The position numbers were made by a program, and so were the translations under genes. From Phycisphaerae bacterium (GTDB lineage: Bacteria > Planctomycetota > Phycisphaerae > SM23-33): a stretch of 41,894 bases of DNA. The notes beneath the pieces were generated by a model, which searched no databases, had not been told where the DNA came from, and saw nothing but the letters and a program-made list of their open reading frames with translations. Below are positions 16,058 through 24,327 of the stretch, piece after piece. Each line of letters starts with the position of its first letter. The stretch's first letter is position 1. The stretch lies in contig JAIORC010000255.1 in the NCBI GenBank assembly GCA_021108335.1, forward strand, positions 1 through 41,894, in the 5' to 3' direction.

Positions 16058-17839
16058 ATGCGTAGTTTTCTGCGGAAACCTGTGTGTCGCTTGGTGTGGG
16101 GGCTTGGTTTGATGGTCCTTGGCTTAGCCATGTGTTTGAACAGCGGCCGGATAATCGATTTTATCATGGGGCCTAGTACGCTCAAGATACCCCCGGATTC
16201 GTATATTCCGATTGAAATTCCCGAGCCGGTGCTGGTAACACCTCCACCGTCCCCACTCCTCACCAACCAGGTGCGCTACTTTGGGTATGGTCCGGCAGTC
16301 ACGACTGCCGAAGTGCCGCCGGCTAAGCTGAACATCACCATTGCCAGGGAGACGACATACATTTTCAGGCCGGTTAACGAAGACGGCACCGTCAATTACC
16401 TGGCGTATCTCAACAACAAGTACGGTAAGGGAGTTACGAAAGATAATAACGCGTTCGTGCCGCTACTGAAGGCATTCGGGCCGGGCATGATCCACGAAAA
16501 GGTGCGAGACAAACTGTTCAAGAGGCTGGGAATAGAACCGCTTCCTGCCAAGGGCGAGTATTTCGTAAGCCTGCATGATTATAGCTGTATAACCAAACAA
16601 CCACAAAACGTTGATAAAGAGTTTGACACGGCTTTGAATGGGCCGTGGGTCGCGAAGGATTGTCCGATAATCGTCGGCTGGCTCAAGGCGAATGAAAAGT
16701 CGCTGGCCTTGGCGCAAAAGGCTGCGCAACGCCCCAGGTATTTTGCGCCTTTGATGGCAACATCTGATTTTGCTCCTGTGATAGCGGCGTCTGATTTCGC
16801 TCCATTATTTGCAAACAACATAGGTTCTTCTTGTTATGTCCGACTTTTTGCCAAAACGATGACTTGCCGTGCTATGCTTAAATCTGGTTCCGGTGATATC
16901 GAGGGTATGTGGGCAGATTTGTTGTCCGTTCAAAAAATGGGCCGACACATCGGTCAGGGATCTTTGCTCCATGATTATTTAGATGGACTTTGGATAAACC
17001 TGTTCGCCCGTTATCATATGGCGAAAGTAGCTGTCAGCGGCAAATTGACGGCAAAACAAGCAAAGCGGTTTCTCGCGGAATATAACGAGCTGCCGCGGTG
17101 GAATTTTTTCCCCGCGATGCAAAACGAACGACTATTTGCCTTGGAGATGCTTTTATTTATCGCCAAGGGAGGTCAGCCATGCCATCTATTTGGTTTCGAC
17201 AGAGCCCAGAAAATAGAGGCGCTACTAAACATGATCGACTGGAACGAAGTATTACGAACGATAAATAGCCGGTATGACAGGCAAGTGAAAATATTTCGTC
17301 TTCCAAATGCTTCTGAGAGGAAACTGGCTCAAACAAAATTTGACAAGGAAATACAGAAGCTGGTGGCTGATTACAGTAGGATCAAAGGACCTTGGCCCGA
17401 AGGGCCTGGCGTTACCGAACTCAATGCTCTTATTGACAAAGCCAAGAAATCAAAACCGCAGGAACACAAACAAATCACACAAGATATGGCTAACCTCACT
17501 ATTGCGGTGTTGTTTTCTTCTTTTCGCGGGTCAATCATGCTTTTTTCTGTGGGCGGACTGATCGAGCTTCAGGAATCCCAGATTATGCATGACGAGCTTG
17601 TTGGCGTTGCGTTGGCGCTGGCGGCGCACAAAGCCGAGAAGGGTGCGTATCCTCAAAAGCTCGCGGAGTTGTCGCCGGCATATCTGAAGACAATCCCGGC
17701 AGACCGGTTTTCCGGTAAGCCGCTGATTTACAAGACCCAGGACAAAGGATTTTTACTGTACAGTGTCGGGAGAAACCTGAAAGACAACGGCGGGAAAGAC
17801 GAGGCCAGCGATATCGTAATCGAGGCGAAGCGCCAGTAG
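16058..17839 (+). CDS. Planctomycete-type hypothetical protein with membrane anchor
   Basis: A 593-residue protein of unknown function. An N-terminal hydrophobic segment (about residues 10-33, LVWGLGLMVLGLAMCLN) is a membrane anchor or uncleaved signal. A long region without recognised domain follows. The C-terminus (about 515-590, HKAEKGAYPQKLAELSPAYL and LLYSVGRNLKDNGG) has the YP..L..L...YL...P.D.F.G.PL.Y...G..LYS.G.N..D.GG pattern. That pattern ends many planctomycete proteins and is reminiscent of the GspG pseudopilin C-terminus. Residues about 229-253 contain a 9-residue repeat (FAPLMATSD / FAPVIAASD / FAPLFANN). ATG 16058 has GGAAAGGAA upstream; a TTG two codons earlier is less likely. 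Confidence 0.7.
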   Translation: MRSFLRKPVCRLVWGLGLMVLGLAMCLNSGRIIDFIMGPSTLKIPPDSYIPIEIPEPVLVTPPPSPLLTNQVRYFGYGPAVTTAEVPPAKLNITIARETTYIFRPVNEDGTVNYLAYLNNKYGKGVTKDNNAFVPLLKAFGPGMIHEKVRDKLFKRLGIEPLPAKGEYFVSLHDYSCITKQPQNVDKEFDTALNGPWVAKDCPIIVGWLKANEKSLALAQKAAQRPRYFAPLMATSDFAPVIAASDFAPLFANNIGSSCYVRLFAKTMTCRAMLKSGSGDIEGMWADLLSVQKMGRHIGQGSLLHDYLDGLWINLFARYHMAKVAVSGKLTAKQAKRFLAEYNELPRWNFFPAMQNERLFALEMLLFIAKGGQPCHLFGFDRAQKIEALLNMIDWNEVLRTINSRYDRQVKIFRLPNASERKLAQTKFDKEIQKLVADYSRIKGPWPEGPGVTELNALIDKAKKSKPQEHKQITQDMANLTIAVLFSSFRGSIMLFSVGGLIELQESQIMHDELVGVALALAAHKAEKGAYPQKLAELSPAYLKTIPADRFSGKPLIYKTQDKGFLLYSVGRNLKDNGGKDEASDIVIEAKRQ

Positions 17840-17871
17840 CCCGTCAGAGGAAAAATGTCGGATGTTGTGCG

Positions 17872-17912
17872 CCATTCATCATGGTGACCTCTGCGGTGTC
17901 GCCATGCCACCC
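17872..17912 (-). repeat. Partial module B copy
   Basis: CATCATGGTGACCTCTGCGG then TGTCGCCATGCCACCC is module B in minus orientation with changes on one arm. It lies between the hypothetical gene and the dnaA upstream region. Confidence 0.75.
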
Positions 17913-18041
17913 AAGTATCTGGGGTAGATGGGTGCTTCTGCCCACGCATACTCACGTCTGTGTGTATGTGCATTATTTTGGTTGGGCTTGGTTTTTGCTC
18001 TGAATTCGCCTCAAAACAGTGGTTTTTGGCTGTGTTTGGGT

Positions 18042-18076
18042 TGTGGATAGTTTGTGGGTTTGTTTTTTGTGGATAT
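18042..18076 (-). promoter_or_regulatory. DnaA-box pair upstream of dnaA
   Basis: TGTGGATAG (18042-18050) and TGTGGATAT (18068-18076) each differ by one base from TGTGGATAA, the reverse complement of the TTATCCACA consensus. They are 26 bp apart in a T-rich tract (18051-18104) just upstream of the dnaA promoter. They may be part of a bipartite origin and/or autoregulate dnaA. Confidence 0.6.
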
Positions 18077-18100
18077 CTTTATCTTTTTGGCGTTTTGATT

Positions 18101-18129
18101 TTGACACGCCACCGGCTGCGAAGTACACT
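18101..18129 (+). promoter_or_regulatory. Probable dnaA promoter
   Basis: TTGACA (18101-18106) is separated by 17 bp from TACACT (18124-18129), a sigma-70-type promoter with a perfect -35. Transcription from about 18136 would give a 133-nt untranslated leader before dnaA. DnaA-box-like sites lie immediately upstream. Confidence 0.6.
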
Positions 18130-18268
18130 CGGTCGGTCGTGATGGGTATGGGTTTCGGCAAGGGACGCTCGGCAGTGCGCTACGGATAGCAATTCGGCTT
18201 TGTATTTACCATCAGTTTTACTAATCGCGGGTTGTCGCGCGCCGCTCGCTATTTTGAAGGGTAGCTTA

Positions 18269-19603
18269 ATGGTTTCGACAGATCGCTCACTGTGGCAGAA
18301 AATTATTCAGGAAGTCGTCGCAAACGGAGGAAACATCATCCGCCCGTGGTTCACCCAGCTCCAGCCGATTTCACTCGAGCACGGCCTGCTGGAAATCGAA
18401 GCGCCAGGCCCGAAGGAGCAGGACTACTGCCGCAAGCACGCAGCCCGATTGTTCACCGACGCCGCACAACACGCCACCGGCCGACTTGTGGGCGTCTGCT
18501 TCCTTACAAAATCGCAACGCGCTGCCGAAGATGCAGAACTTAACCAAGCCGTCGCCCAAACATTTATGTCCACCGAAGACGCCGATAACTTCAACAGCGA
18601 TTACACCTTCAAAAGTTTTGTTACCGGGCCTTGCAATCGGTTGGCCCACGCGGCATGTTCCGCTATAAGTGACAGCCCCGGCAAGACTTACAATCCGCTG
18701 TTTCTTCACGGCTCCAGCGGTTTGGGCAAGACCCACCTGCTCCAGGCAGCCTGCCACCAGATATTGCAGACTTTCCCGGAAACGAAAATCAAATTCCTCA
18801 GTTGCGAGGCGTTTGTGAACGATTTCATCGAAGCCGTCAGCAAAGGCGACCTGCACGAGTTCCGATATCGCTACCGCCACGTGGACATGCTGGCGATCGA
18901 CGACATCCAGTTCCTCGCCGACCACGAACAAAGCCAGGAAGAATTCTTCCATACATTCAACACGCTATACCAATCGCAAAAACAGATTATCCTGACCTCC
19001 GACCGCAGCCCGCACGATACGTCGCTGGAAGACCGGTTGATCAGCCGCTTCAACTGGGGCCTGGTTACACGGATAAGTCGCCCCTGCTACGAAACCCGCG
19101 TCGCCATCCTCCGCAAGAAGGCCCTGCAGCGAAATATCGACCTGCCGGAAGATGTTACCTGTTTCATCGCCGGCACGATAGATTCCAACACCCGCGAATT
19201 GGAAGGCGCCGTCGCCAAGGTCGCCATGTTGGCACAAGTTGCGGATCGGCCTATCGACCTGTCCCTGGCGGAAGAAGCCCTCGGCGGCGATTCCACACCC
19301 ACGCGACGGGAAATCACCATCGACGATATTCTCAATGTTGTAACCACCCGCTTCAACATTCGGCTGATCGACCTGCAATCCAAAAAACGTACACGGTCAA
19401 TCGCCTGGCCGCGCCAGATATGCATGTACCTCGCCAGGAATCTTACGCGACATAGCCTGGAGGAAATCGGCGGGTATTTTGGCGGCCGAGACCATACCAC
19501 TGTTATGCATGCAAACAAAACTGTCGAAACTACCCGCGCAAAAGACCCTCAATTTCAGGCAACTCTGGACAAACTGACAGAAGATATCCAAGTAGGACTT
19601 TAA
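18269..19603 (+). CDS. dnaA: Chromosomal replication initiator protein DnaA
   Basis: A 444-residue DnaA with normal domain order. Domain I covers about residues 1-85 (SLWQKIIQEVV..WFTQLQPIS), with a short linker. The AAA+ domain III has Walker A HGSSGLGKTHLLQAA (about 145-160), Walker B LAIDDIQFLA (about 208-217), and sensor regions ILTSDRSPHD and DRLISRFNWGL. Domain IV carries the DNA-binding signature ending EEIGGYFGGRDHTTVMHA (about 396-413). It binds ATP and the 9-bp DnaA boxes and opens oriC. ATG 18269 has GAAGGG eight bases upstream; an in-frame start at 18200 would add an unrelated leader. The usual dnaN-recF-gyrB neighbours are absent; instead a gmhA-like gene converges from the right. 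Confidence 0.97.
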   Translation: MVSTDRSLWQKIIQEVVANGGNIIRPWFTQLQPISLEHGLLEIEAPGPKEQDYCRKHAARLFTDAAQHATGRLVGVCFLTKSQRAAEDAELNQAVAQTFMSTEDADNFNSDYTFKSFVTGPCNRLAHAACSAISDSPGKTYNPLFLHGSSGLGKTHLLQAACHQILQTFPETKIKFLSCEAFVNDFIEAVSKGDLHEFRYRYRHVDMLAIDDIQFLADHEQSQEEFFHTFNTLYQSQKQIILTSDRSPHDTSLEDRLISRFNWGLVTRISRPCYETRVAILRKKALQRNIDLPEDVTCFIAGTIDSNTRELEGAVAKVAMLAQVADRPIDLSLAEEALGGDSTPTRREITIDDILNVVTTRFNIRLIDLQSKKRTRSIAWPRQICMYLARNLTRHSLEEIGGYFGGRDHTTVMHANKTVETTRAKDPQFQATLDKLTEDIQVGL

Positions 19604-20001
19604 GATCCCGGTAGATGAAACGGCTAAATTATCAACAGTTTGCCGTGTAAACGTTGTGGATAACCTTTTGGTTCTGTGTTGGAAATATTACGGCTGTGAA
19701 CCGCAACTCACCAAAACAACGGCTACATACAATTACCTGTCAGCTTTAATTGAAGAGACAACAATTGAAATATCGATTATAAACAGGTTGTCCACCGCGG
19801 GAAGAGGGGGTGTTTTCTGTTTAACTGTTTGTATTTAATGGGGTTATGGTAATGAGGGTGCAAAGCCAACACAATTAACAGGACCTATATATACTACTAC
19901 TTTTTTATATATAGATAATAAGTATAAAAACATCCAGAGGATGTTTGTTGGTCAAGATTCAAAAAGAAACACCCCATCACGCACATGCCTCAGGGTTCCC
20001 A
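19604..20001. other. oriC: Putative chromosomal replication origin (oriC)
   Basis: A 398-bp non-coding, AT-rich region between dnaA and a convergent gene. It contains DnaA-box-like TTATCAACA (19629-19637, one mismatch), a perfect box TGTGGATAA on the minus strand (19655-19663) and a weak box TTGTCCACC (19788-19796). A strongly AT-rich tract at 19885-19930 would be the unwinding element. On its minus strand this tract reads AGTAGTAGTATATATAG, resembling DnaA-trio (TAG) repeats. No dispersed palindromes occur here, unlike almost every other long gap. Confidence 0.75.
19885..19930. other. AT-rich tract, candidate DNA unwinding element
   Basis: The stretch 19885-19930 is almost free of G and C apart from three C in TACTACTAC (19892-19900) and two G. 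Such tracts next to DnaA boxes are the usual melting site of bacterial origins. Confidence 0.55.
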
Positions 20002-20577
20002 TTAACTGTTTGCTGAGAGGCTGGCTTCTATAAGTTCGCAGAGGATATGATAGACTACCGTGCCGGCTTCCTGAATGCGTGGAGTATCGGTTGCAGAAAT
20101 ATCCAGTAGGACATCAGCAACGGCGGCACACTTTCCACCACCCTCGCCGGTAATGGCGACAGTTTTAATATTATTGCTATGAGCGTATTCCAGGGCAGCG
20201 ACAACATTTGGGCTATTACCGGATGTGCTGAGTCCAATGGCGACGTCACCGGGCCTGGCGTTGGCTTGGAGCTGGCTGGCGAAGATCATCTCGTAGGTGT
20301 AATCATTAGCCAGGCTAGTCAGCACGGATGCATCGGCGGTCAGTGCCTGGGCCTTGAACCCGGGACGTTCCAGCAGGAATCGCCCAACCAGTTCGCCGGC
20401 GATGTGTTGGGCGTCGGCAGCCGACCCGCCATTACCGAATGTGAAAACGCCGCCACCGTTGCGGTACGATTCGATAATCATCTCCGCAGCGGCAACAATT
20501 GGTCCGGCAAGATGGTCGGCAGTAGCGGTTACAGCGACGATATTTTCGGCAAATCGTTTTTGGATAAGGTCTTTCAT
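20002..20577 (-). CDS. gmhA: SIS-domain phosphoheptose isomerase (GmhA-like)
   Basis: A 191-residue sugar isomerase-domain protein. GmhA features are VFTFGNGGSAADAQHIAGELVGRF (about residues 45-68), with the phosphate-binding GNGGSAADA, then TADASVLTSLANDYTYE, IGLSTSGNSPNVV (second SIS loop), and a C-terminal QEAGTVVYHILCELIE with the metal/active-site His. GmhA turns sedoheptulose 7-phosphate into D-glycero-D-manno-heptose 7-phosphate for heptose in lipopolysaccharide. Related SIS isomerases exist, but the length and motifs fit GmhA best. ATG 20577 was chosen by family N-terminus with GGAG eleven bases upstream; the longer frame upstream reads the end of the esterase gene in another frame. 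Confidence 0.9.
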   Translation of the reverse strand: MKDLIQKRFAENIVAVTATADHLAGPIVAAAEMIIESYRNGGGVFTFGNGGSAADAQHIAGELVGRFLLERPGFKAQALTADASVLTSLANDYTYEMIFASQLQANARPGDVAIGLSTSGNSPNVVAALEYAHSNNIKTVAITGEGGGKCAAVADVLLDISATDTPRIQEAGTVVYHILCELIEASLSANS

Positions 20578-20599
20578 TGAATTTTGACTCCGATGTCGG

Positions 20600-21448
20600 C
20601 TATTTGTTTTTCTTGTCGGGTGTGGCAGCAGGTTTGATTTTTTTACCAGCCGCTGGTTTGGAGGTTTTCGATTTTGTCGGGGTACGGCGGTGCTGCAGAA
20701 ACCATTCGTAGAGCTTGCCGTTGCTGTAAGTAGGTGTCCAGACATTGTGCCCGCGCGTCGGAAACACGAACAACTGCACGGTTCCGCCAATTTGTTTGAG
20801 GACGGCTGCCATTTGTTTGGCGAAGTGGAGGGGCACGTTTTTGTCCTTGGCACCGTGATAGATTCTCACGGGGATATGCTTGATCCGTTTTGCCAGGTAC
20901 GGATTGCCCCCGCCACAAACCGGCGCGATCGCCGCAAAGCGATTCGGGTATTGCTGCGCCAAAGCCCACGTGCCGAACCCGCCCATGCTCAGGCCGGTAA
21001 GGTAAATGCGATCCCGGTCTACCAGATACTTGTCGCAAATATCGTCCAGCATTGTCATGACCATCTGCACTATGTCGGCATCGGTCCACCATTTGCCAGC
21101 CGGGCACTGCGGCGAGAGCACAATAAACGGAAAACCTTTCTGGTTGGGAGCAACTTTTGGCGGGCCGAGCTTCTTGACGAGGCTCAGATTCGAGCCACGC
21201 TCCCCCGAGCCGTGCAGAAACAGTATCAAGGGGCACTTCGCACCATTTTTGCCGTAGTGTTCCGGCAGAAAAAGCAGATACTGGCCTTTGATGGTCTTGG
21301 TAACCTTTTTCTCGAATTTGTGTCCAGACTGGCCGGTGCGAATCCGTGTTTTGACGCCGGGATTCTCCTGGCATAACGCTTCGATGGCAAAAATGGCAAC
21401 CACTACCACCCCAGCCGACAGCAAACAGACTAAAACGCGTTTCTTCAT
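20600..21448 (-). CDS. Secreted alpha/beta-hydrolase esterase (phospholipase/carboxylesterase-like)
   Basis: A 282-residue secreted hydrolase. A signal peptide (MKKRVLVCLLSAGVVVVAIF) precedes an alpha/beta-hydrolase domain (about residues 45-255). The oxyanion motif is ILFLHGSGERG, the nucleophile elbow is TGLSMGGFGTW (Ser about 156), the acid is Asp in GAKDKNVPL and the His is in TRGHNVW. This is the pattern of the 'predicted peptidase/esterase' group (COG4099-like) often seen with polysaccharide degradation. The C-terminus is a Lys/Pro/Thr-rich tail of about 30 residues. GGGAG lies nine bases before ATG 21448. It ends 22 bp before gmhA on the same strand, so the two may be cotranscribed. 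Confidence 0.87.
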   Translation of the reverse strand: MKKRVLVCLLSAGVVVVAIFAIEALCQENPGVKTRIRTGQSGHKFEKKVTKTIKGQYLLFLPEHYGKNGAKCPLILFLHGSGERGSNLSLVKKLGPPKVAPNQKGFPFIVLSPQCPAGKWWTDADIVQMVMTMLDDICDKYLVDRDRIYLTGLSMGGFGTWALAQQYPNRFAAIAPVCGGGNPYLAKRIKHIPVRIYHGAKDKNVPLHFAKQMAAVLKQIGGTVQLFVFPTRGHNVWTPTYSNGKLYEWFLQHRRTPTKSKTSKPAAGKKIKPAATPDKKNK

Positions 21449-21602
21449 GATAAATGCTCCCGTTGCACGGCATCGCACAGCCGACAGCATACTGATATCG
21501 GAAACAAAATTCAACGAACAGCTTGCACGCGATAGTGTCAGAGCCTGATGATTTCTTCTAGAATTTTTAATATTCTCTTCAATCGATTTGAGATTTTGGC
21601 CG

Positions 21603-21608
21603 TATAAT
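21603..21608 (+). promoter_or_regulatory. Possible -10 element for the STAS gene
   Basis: A perfect TATAAT lies 54 bp before the GTG start of the STAS gene in the divergent gap with the esterase. No convincing -35 element is seen. Confidence 0.35.
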
Positions 21609-21661
21609 CAAAGTGAAGCCCCGTGAAATTGGTGACGCGGGAGTTTCCAGGGAGGTTTAAA

Positions 21662-22012
21662 GTGACGGGTCACGTTTCGAGATTGGTGTTTACTGAGGAG
21701 CGGCTGACTCATGCCGCGGTGCTAGCCTTGGGTCAGGGCATTCGGGCGAAATTCCCCGGAAGGGTCGTCGTTCTGGATCTGCGAAAAACTTCCGAGACAA
21801 CCACCGCCGCGCTGGCTGGGCTGATTCTCTTGAGGCAGCGGCAAGTAGCCGGCGGCGGCGATCTGCTGCTGATCGGGCTTAGCGGCAAGGCCCAGTATCT
21901 CTACGAGGCACTGCGGCTGGCGAAAATTCTGCCGCGCCGGCCTTGTATTTCACCGCGCCGCGTTCGCCAGAAACAATCAGGCCGAGACTCCCGGCAACTT
22001 CAAAAAGTTTAG
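21662..22012 (+). CDS. STAS-domain protein (anti-sigma-antagonist-like)
   Basis: A 116-residue protein. The central part (VVVLDLRKTSETTTAALAGL and GGDLLLIGLSGKAQYLYEAL) fits the STAS fold of SpoIIAA-type anti-sigma antagonists, with a strand-loop-helix around the usual phosphorylation site; here the place of the conserved DSSG reads ETTTAAL, so the acceptor would be Thr if any. The C-terminal 25 residues are basic (RRPCISPRRVRQKQSGRDSR). Start GTG 21662 is decided by a strong GGGAGG seven bases upstream; an in-frame GTG at 21623 has no ribosome-binding site. No kinase or sigma partner is adjacent. Confidence 0.7.
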   Translation: MTGHVSRLVFTEERLTHAAVLALGQGIRAKFPGRVVVLDLRKTSETTTAALAGLILLRQRQVAGGGDLLLIGLSGKAQYLYEALRLAKILPRRPCISPRRVRQKQSGRDSRQLQKV

Positions 22013-22096
22013 GGAGCCTATAAAAAACGGATTGGCCATCGGCTGCTTTCGCCGTCCAACGGCCAACCCATCACGTCGAAGTATCTTGTGCGGGCA

Positions 22097-22126
22097 GCGC
22101 ATGTTTCTGTAAGCAGAAGCATGCGC
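22097..22126. repeat. Palindromic repeat, CTTCTG/CAGAAG module
   Basis: GCGCATGTTTCTG (22097-22109) pairs with CAGAAGCATGCGC (22114-22126) with one mismatch. The same TTCTG/CAGAAGCATG tip recurs at 27526-27557, 27820-27850 and 36230-36260 on a GGGTGCC base. Confidence 0.8.
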
Positions 22127-22185
22127 CCGACATTTTTCCCAGACAGATTACTAATCATCTACAGGCCCGCGACCTCTGTCTTTGC

Positions 22186-23094
22186 CTACGTCTCTGTCCT
22201 CGTTTCTATATCTCTGCCGGGGCGGTCTTCCCGGCGTTGTTTGCGCCTTTCCCGGCGTCGCTCGAATTTTTCCCGGAGTTCGTCCGCCTTCTTTTGCTGC
22301 TCTTTGGTCAGGACGGTATCACGGACTTTCTTGAACGCCGCCTTCATGATTTCCCGTCGTTTTTCGCGAGAATCTACGTCTTTGGCCTCTTTGTGGGCAG
22401 CCGTCATTATCTCACGAATCTTTTTTCTCTGGTCGTCGGTCAGGTTCAGCGACCTGAAGGGACCTCGACGGGTCTTTATCTTCTTGAGCTTTTCCCGCTG
22501 CTTTTCGGTCAGAACGGCTTCGACCTTCTCGTGGGCATCTTTCATGATGGCCTTTACCTTGGTCTTCTGGTCGTCGGTCAGATCCAGTTGCCGCAATGCA
22601 GCCAGCGGCCTATGACCGTGCCGACCTCGCCTATGCCACCTGCGACCGGCTTTGCGAAGTGCCTTGACCTTTTTCATCTGCTCTTCGGACAACACTCCCG
22701 CAAGTTGTTTGTCGAGGTTCTTCCTCAAGGCAGCACAAGATTTCACAACCGATTTGAATTTTTCCCTGGCTGCTTTGATTTTCGCCTCGTCCTTTGACTC
22801 GCGGGCCTCTTGCATAGCCTTTTTGGCAGCCTTCAGGGCTTCGGCGTTTTCCTCTCGCCAGTTTTTCATTGCCTGGCGGTGGGTCTTGAAAATCTGCTTC
22901 AGCTGCTTTCGCTGTTCTTCCGTGGGCTTGACGGCTTCGTTGAACCTTTCATGCCTCCGTTCGCGGCGTTGGGCTCCTTTGCCCCGCGGCTCTGTGGGGC
23001 CTTGTGGCTCTTCGCTTTCCGCCAACGTCACGGTTGCAGCTATTCCGCCAACCATGAGAATCACAGCCATGATTCGTGTGATGTTGTTTTTCAT
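22186..23094 (-). CDS. Spy/CpxP-like periplasmic protein with three LTxxQ repeats
   Basis: A 302-residue secreted protein. A signal peptide (about residues 1-25, ending TVTLAES) is followed by an almost wholly helical, highly basic region. Three copies of the LTxxQ motif are visible: VKPTEEQRKQLKQIF, LDLTDDQKTKVKAIM and LNLTDDQRKKIREIM, each followed by a long helix and a terminal 'LTEKQREKLKK'-type half. Spy and CpxP have two such motifs and act as periplasmic chaperones or stress sensors. This protein therefore looks like a multi-domain Spy; the chaperone role is inferred. AAGGAG lies eight bases before the ATG. Confidence 0.78.
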   Translation of the reverse strand: MKNNITRIMAVILMVGGIAATVTLAESEEPQGPTEPRGKGAQRRERRHERFNEAVKPTEEQRKQLKQIFKTHRQAMKNWREENAEALKAAKKAMQEARESKDEAKIKAAREKFKSVVKSCAALRKNLDKQLAGVLSEEQMKKVKALRKAGRRWHRRGRHGHRPLAALRQLDLTDDQKTKVKAIMKDAHEKVEAVLTEKQREKLKKIKTRRGPFRSLNLTDDQRKKIREIMTAAHKEAKDVDSREKRREIMKAAFKKVRDTVLTKEQQKKADELREKFERRRERRKQRREDRPGRDIETRTET

Positions 23095-23242
23095 AATTTT
23101 TCTCCTTACAAATCAGTTACGCTTCACCTGTGCCGCTACGGGAACGCCCCGTTCGTAAATGGAAAACGCAATCCGCGACGGTGTATTGCCGCAAAAGGAG
23201 AAAAAAATACGCCTACGCATTGCATGCCATAGCCGGCGTATT

Positions 23243-23279
23243 AAAAAAGTGGCTGCCTGCGGCAAAAACAGGCAGCCTC
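23243..23279 (-). terminator. Rho-independent terminator
   Basis: A perfect 9-bp stem, GGCTGCCTG (minus-strand 5' arm at 23277-23269) with CAGGCAGCC (23259-23251) and a 9-nt loop, is followed on the minus strand by ACTTTTTTAATA. It lies 41 bp after the stop of the small minus-strand gene at 23320. Confidence 0.85.
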
Positions 23280-23319
23280 TGGATGATAAAATGTACAGAA
23301 AAAAGCACGAAGTTTAGAA

Positions 23320-23556
23320 TCAGGCGAGTATGTCGATTTGGGTTAGCGGGGTGTCGGACGGGGGTTCTTCCCGGACGACGGTTGCTTCGTTCTCAGCCAT
23401 CATGACCCGTTGGACCCGCTCGGCGGAGACATCCTCCACCGGCGCGTCCTTGTAGCTTTCGACGGATCTTTCCCTGTGGACATTGCTGGTGTTGTTTTGC
23501 ACTGGCTGGGCGGGCAAAGGCACTGCCCCGGCAGCCATTTCAATAGCTCCGGACAT
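23320..23556 (-). CDS. Small hypothetical protein
   Basis: A 78-residue protein of no recognised family. It has a hydrophobic/proline N-terminus (MSGAIEMAAGAVPLPAQPVQ), a polar middle and an acidic/proline C-terminus ending PPSDTPLTQIDILA. No membrane helix or signal peptide. The gene is supported by a strong GGAGGAG ribosome-binding site before ATG 23556 and by a clear terminator downstream. The frame is open further upstream, but without a good start signal. Confidence 0.65.
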   Translation of the reverse strand: MSGAIEMAAGAVPLPAQPVQNNTSNVHRERSVESYKDAPVEDVSAERVQRVMMAENEATVVREEPPSDTPLTQIDILA

Positions 23557-23680
23557 GGGATCTCCTCCGCGGCGAGGGTAGATGGATACCATCCTTATAG
23601 ACTGAGGATGGTGAACCCCGCAACTCGGAGGCAGGCTACGTGGAATATAGGATATAAATCGCCGCCATGCCAAATCGGGC

Positions 23681-24079
23681 GCGGATTTTGACACCGCCGA
23701 CACGAAAATGTGGCCAAGGCAATCGCATCCAAATTCAGTTTTTTGTAGGCCGGGTCTTGACCCGGCGATAAGAAGGCGACAGCCTTCTTATATGAATTCC
23801 ATCCAATTACACATCTCTGGGAAAACGTGTTTTTCACCGCGGCTGCCGGCGATCCCGGCACGACCCAGGTTGCAACCCCCAAGGGGGTTGCAACCTGTGC
23901 CACCAAATACCGCTGCTAATCCGAATTGGACGAACTTGTTGCATGTGCCATGCAATCGCCGGGTCAAGACCCGGCCTACAAAAAACGGGTAAAAACAGGA
24001 ACCAGGAAAAAAACACTGTCCCCAAAAGACCGTGCTACCCAACCGGATGCGGATTTTGACGCCGCCAACTCGAAAATGT
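23681..24079. repeat. Intergenic repeat region upstream of the glycine riboswitch
   Basis: No gene is supported in the gap 23557-24127. A direct repeat (GCGGATTTTGACACCGCCGA type, then CGAAAATGT) flanks the block at 23681-23709 and 24047-24079. Inside are GGCCGGGTCTTGACCCGGC (23748-23766), AAGAAGGCGACAGCCTTCTT (23770-23789), an AACCCCCAAGGGGGTT palindrome (23872-23887) beside a GTTGCA/TGCAAC repeat, and GCCGGGTCAAGACCCGGC (23959-23976) whose flank nearly copies 6280-6315. Confidence 0.8.
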
Positions 24080-24127
24080 AATCTCCGTTGCTTGACATAC
24101 TCCATATTGCCATTACAATGACTGCCG

Positions 24128-24327
24128 TCAGTGGAGAGAGCCGAAAGGCCGCCGAAGGGGCAAATCCCGTGAAACGGGATGAAACTCTCAGGCAAAAGGA
24201 CACTGGCAAATTATCCTCTGGAGAGCTTTCAAATATCCGGACGGGCAGTCAAATGCCCGATCGGGCGGTTTGAAACACCGAAGGGGCAAGGCCGACAGGT
24301 CTATCTCTCAGGTTCCAGGACAGAGGT
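24128..24327 (+). promoter_or_regulatory. Tandem glycine riboswitch
   Basis: Two glycine aptamers lie head to tail. The first (about 24130-24207) has GGAGAG, CCGAAGGGGCAA and GAAACTCTCAGGCAAAAGGA. The second (about 24218-24327) has GGAGAGCTTTC, CACCGAAGGGGCAA and ATCTCTCAGG..GACAGAGG. These are the conserved blocks of the gcvT riboswitch. Glycine-bound tandem aptamers usually switch expression of glycine-cleavage genes on. The next gene is a GcvT fusion, as expected. Confidence 0.95.

Noticed and set aside
19604-20001. 60-codon frame in the region after dnaA
   Set aside because: No ribosome-binding site or family. The region is AT-rich with DnaA boxes, fitting oriC.
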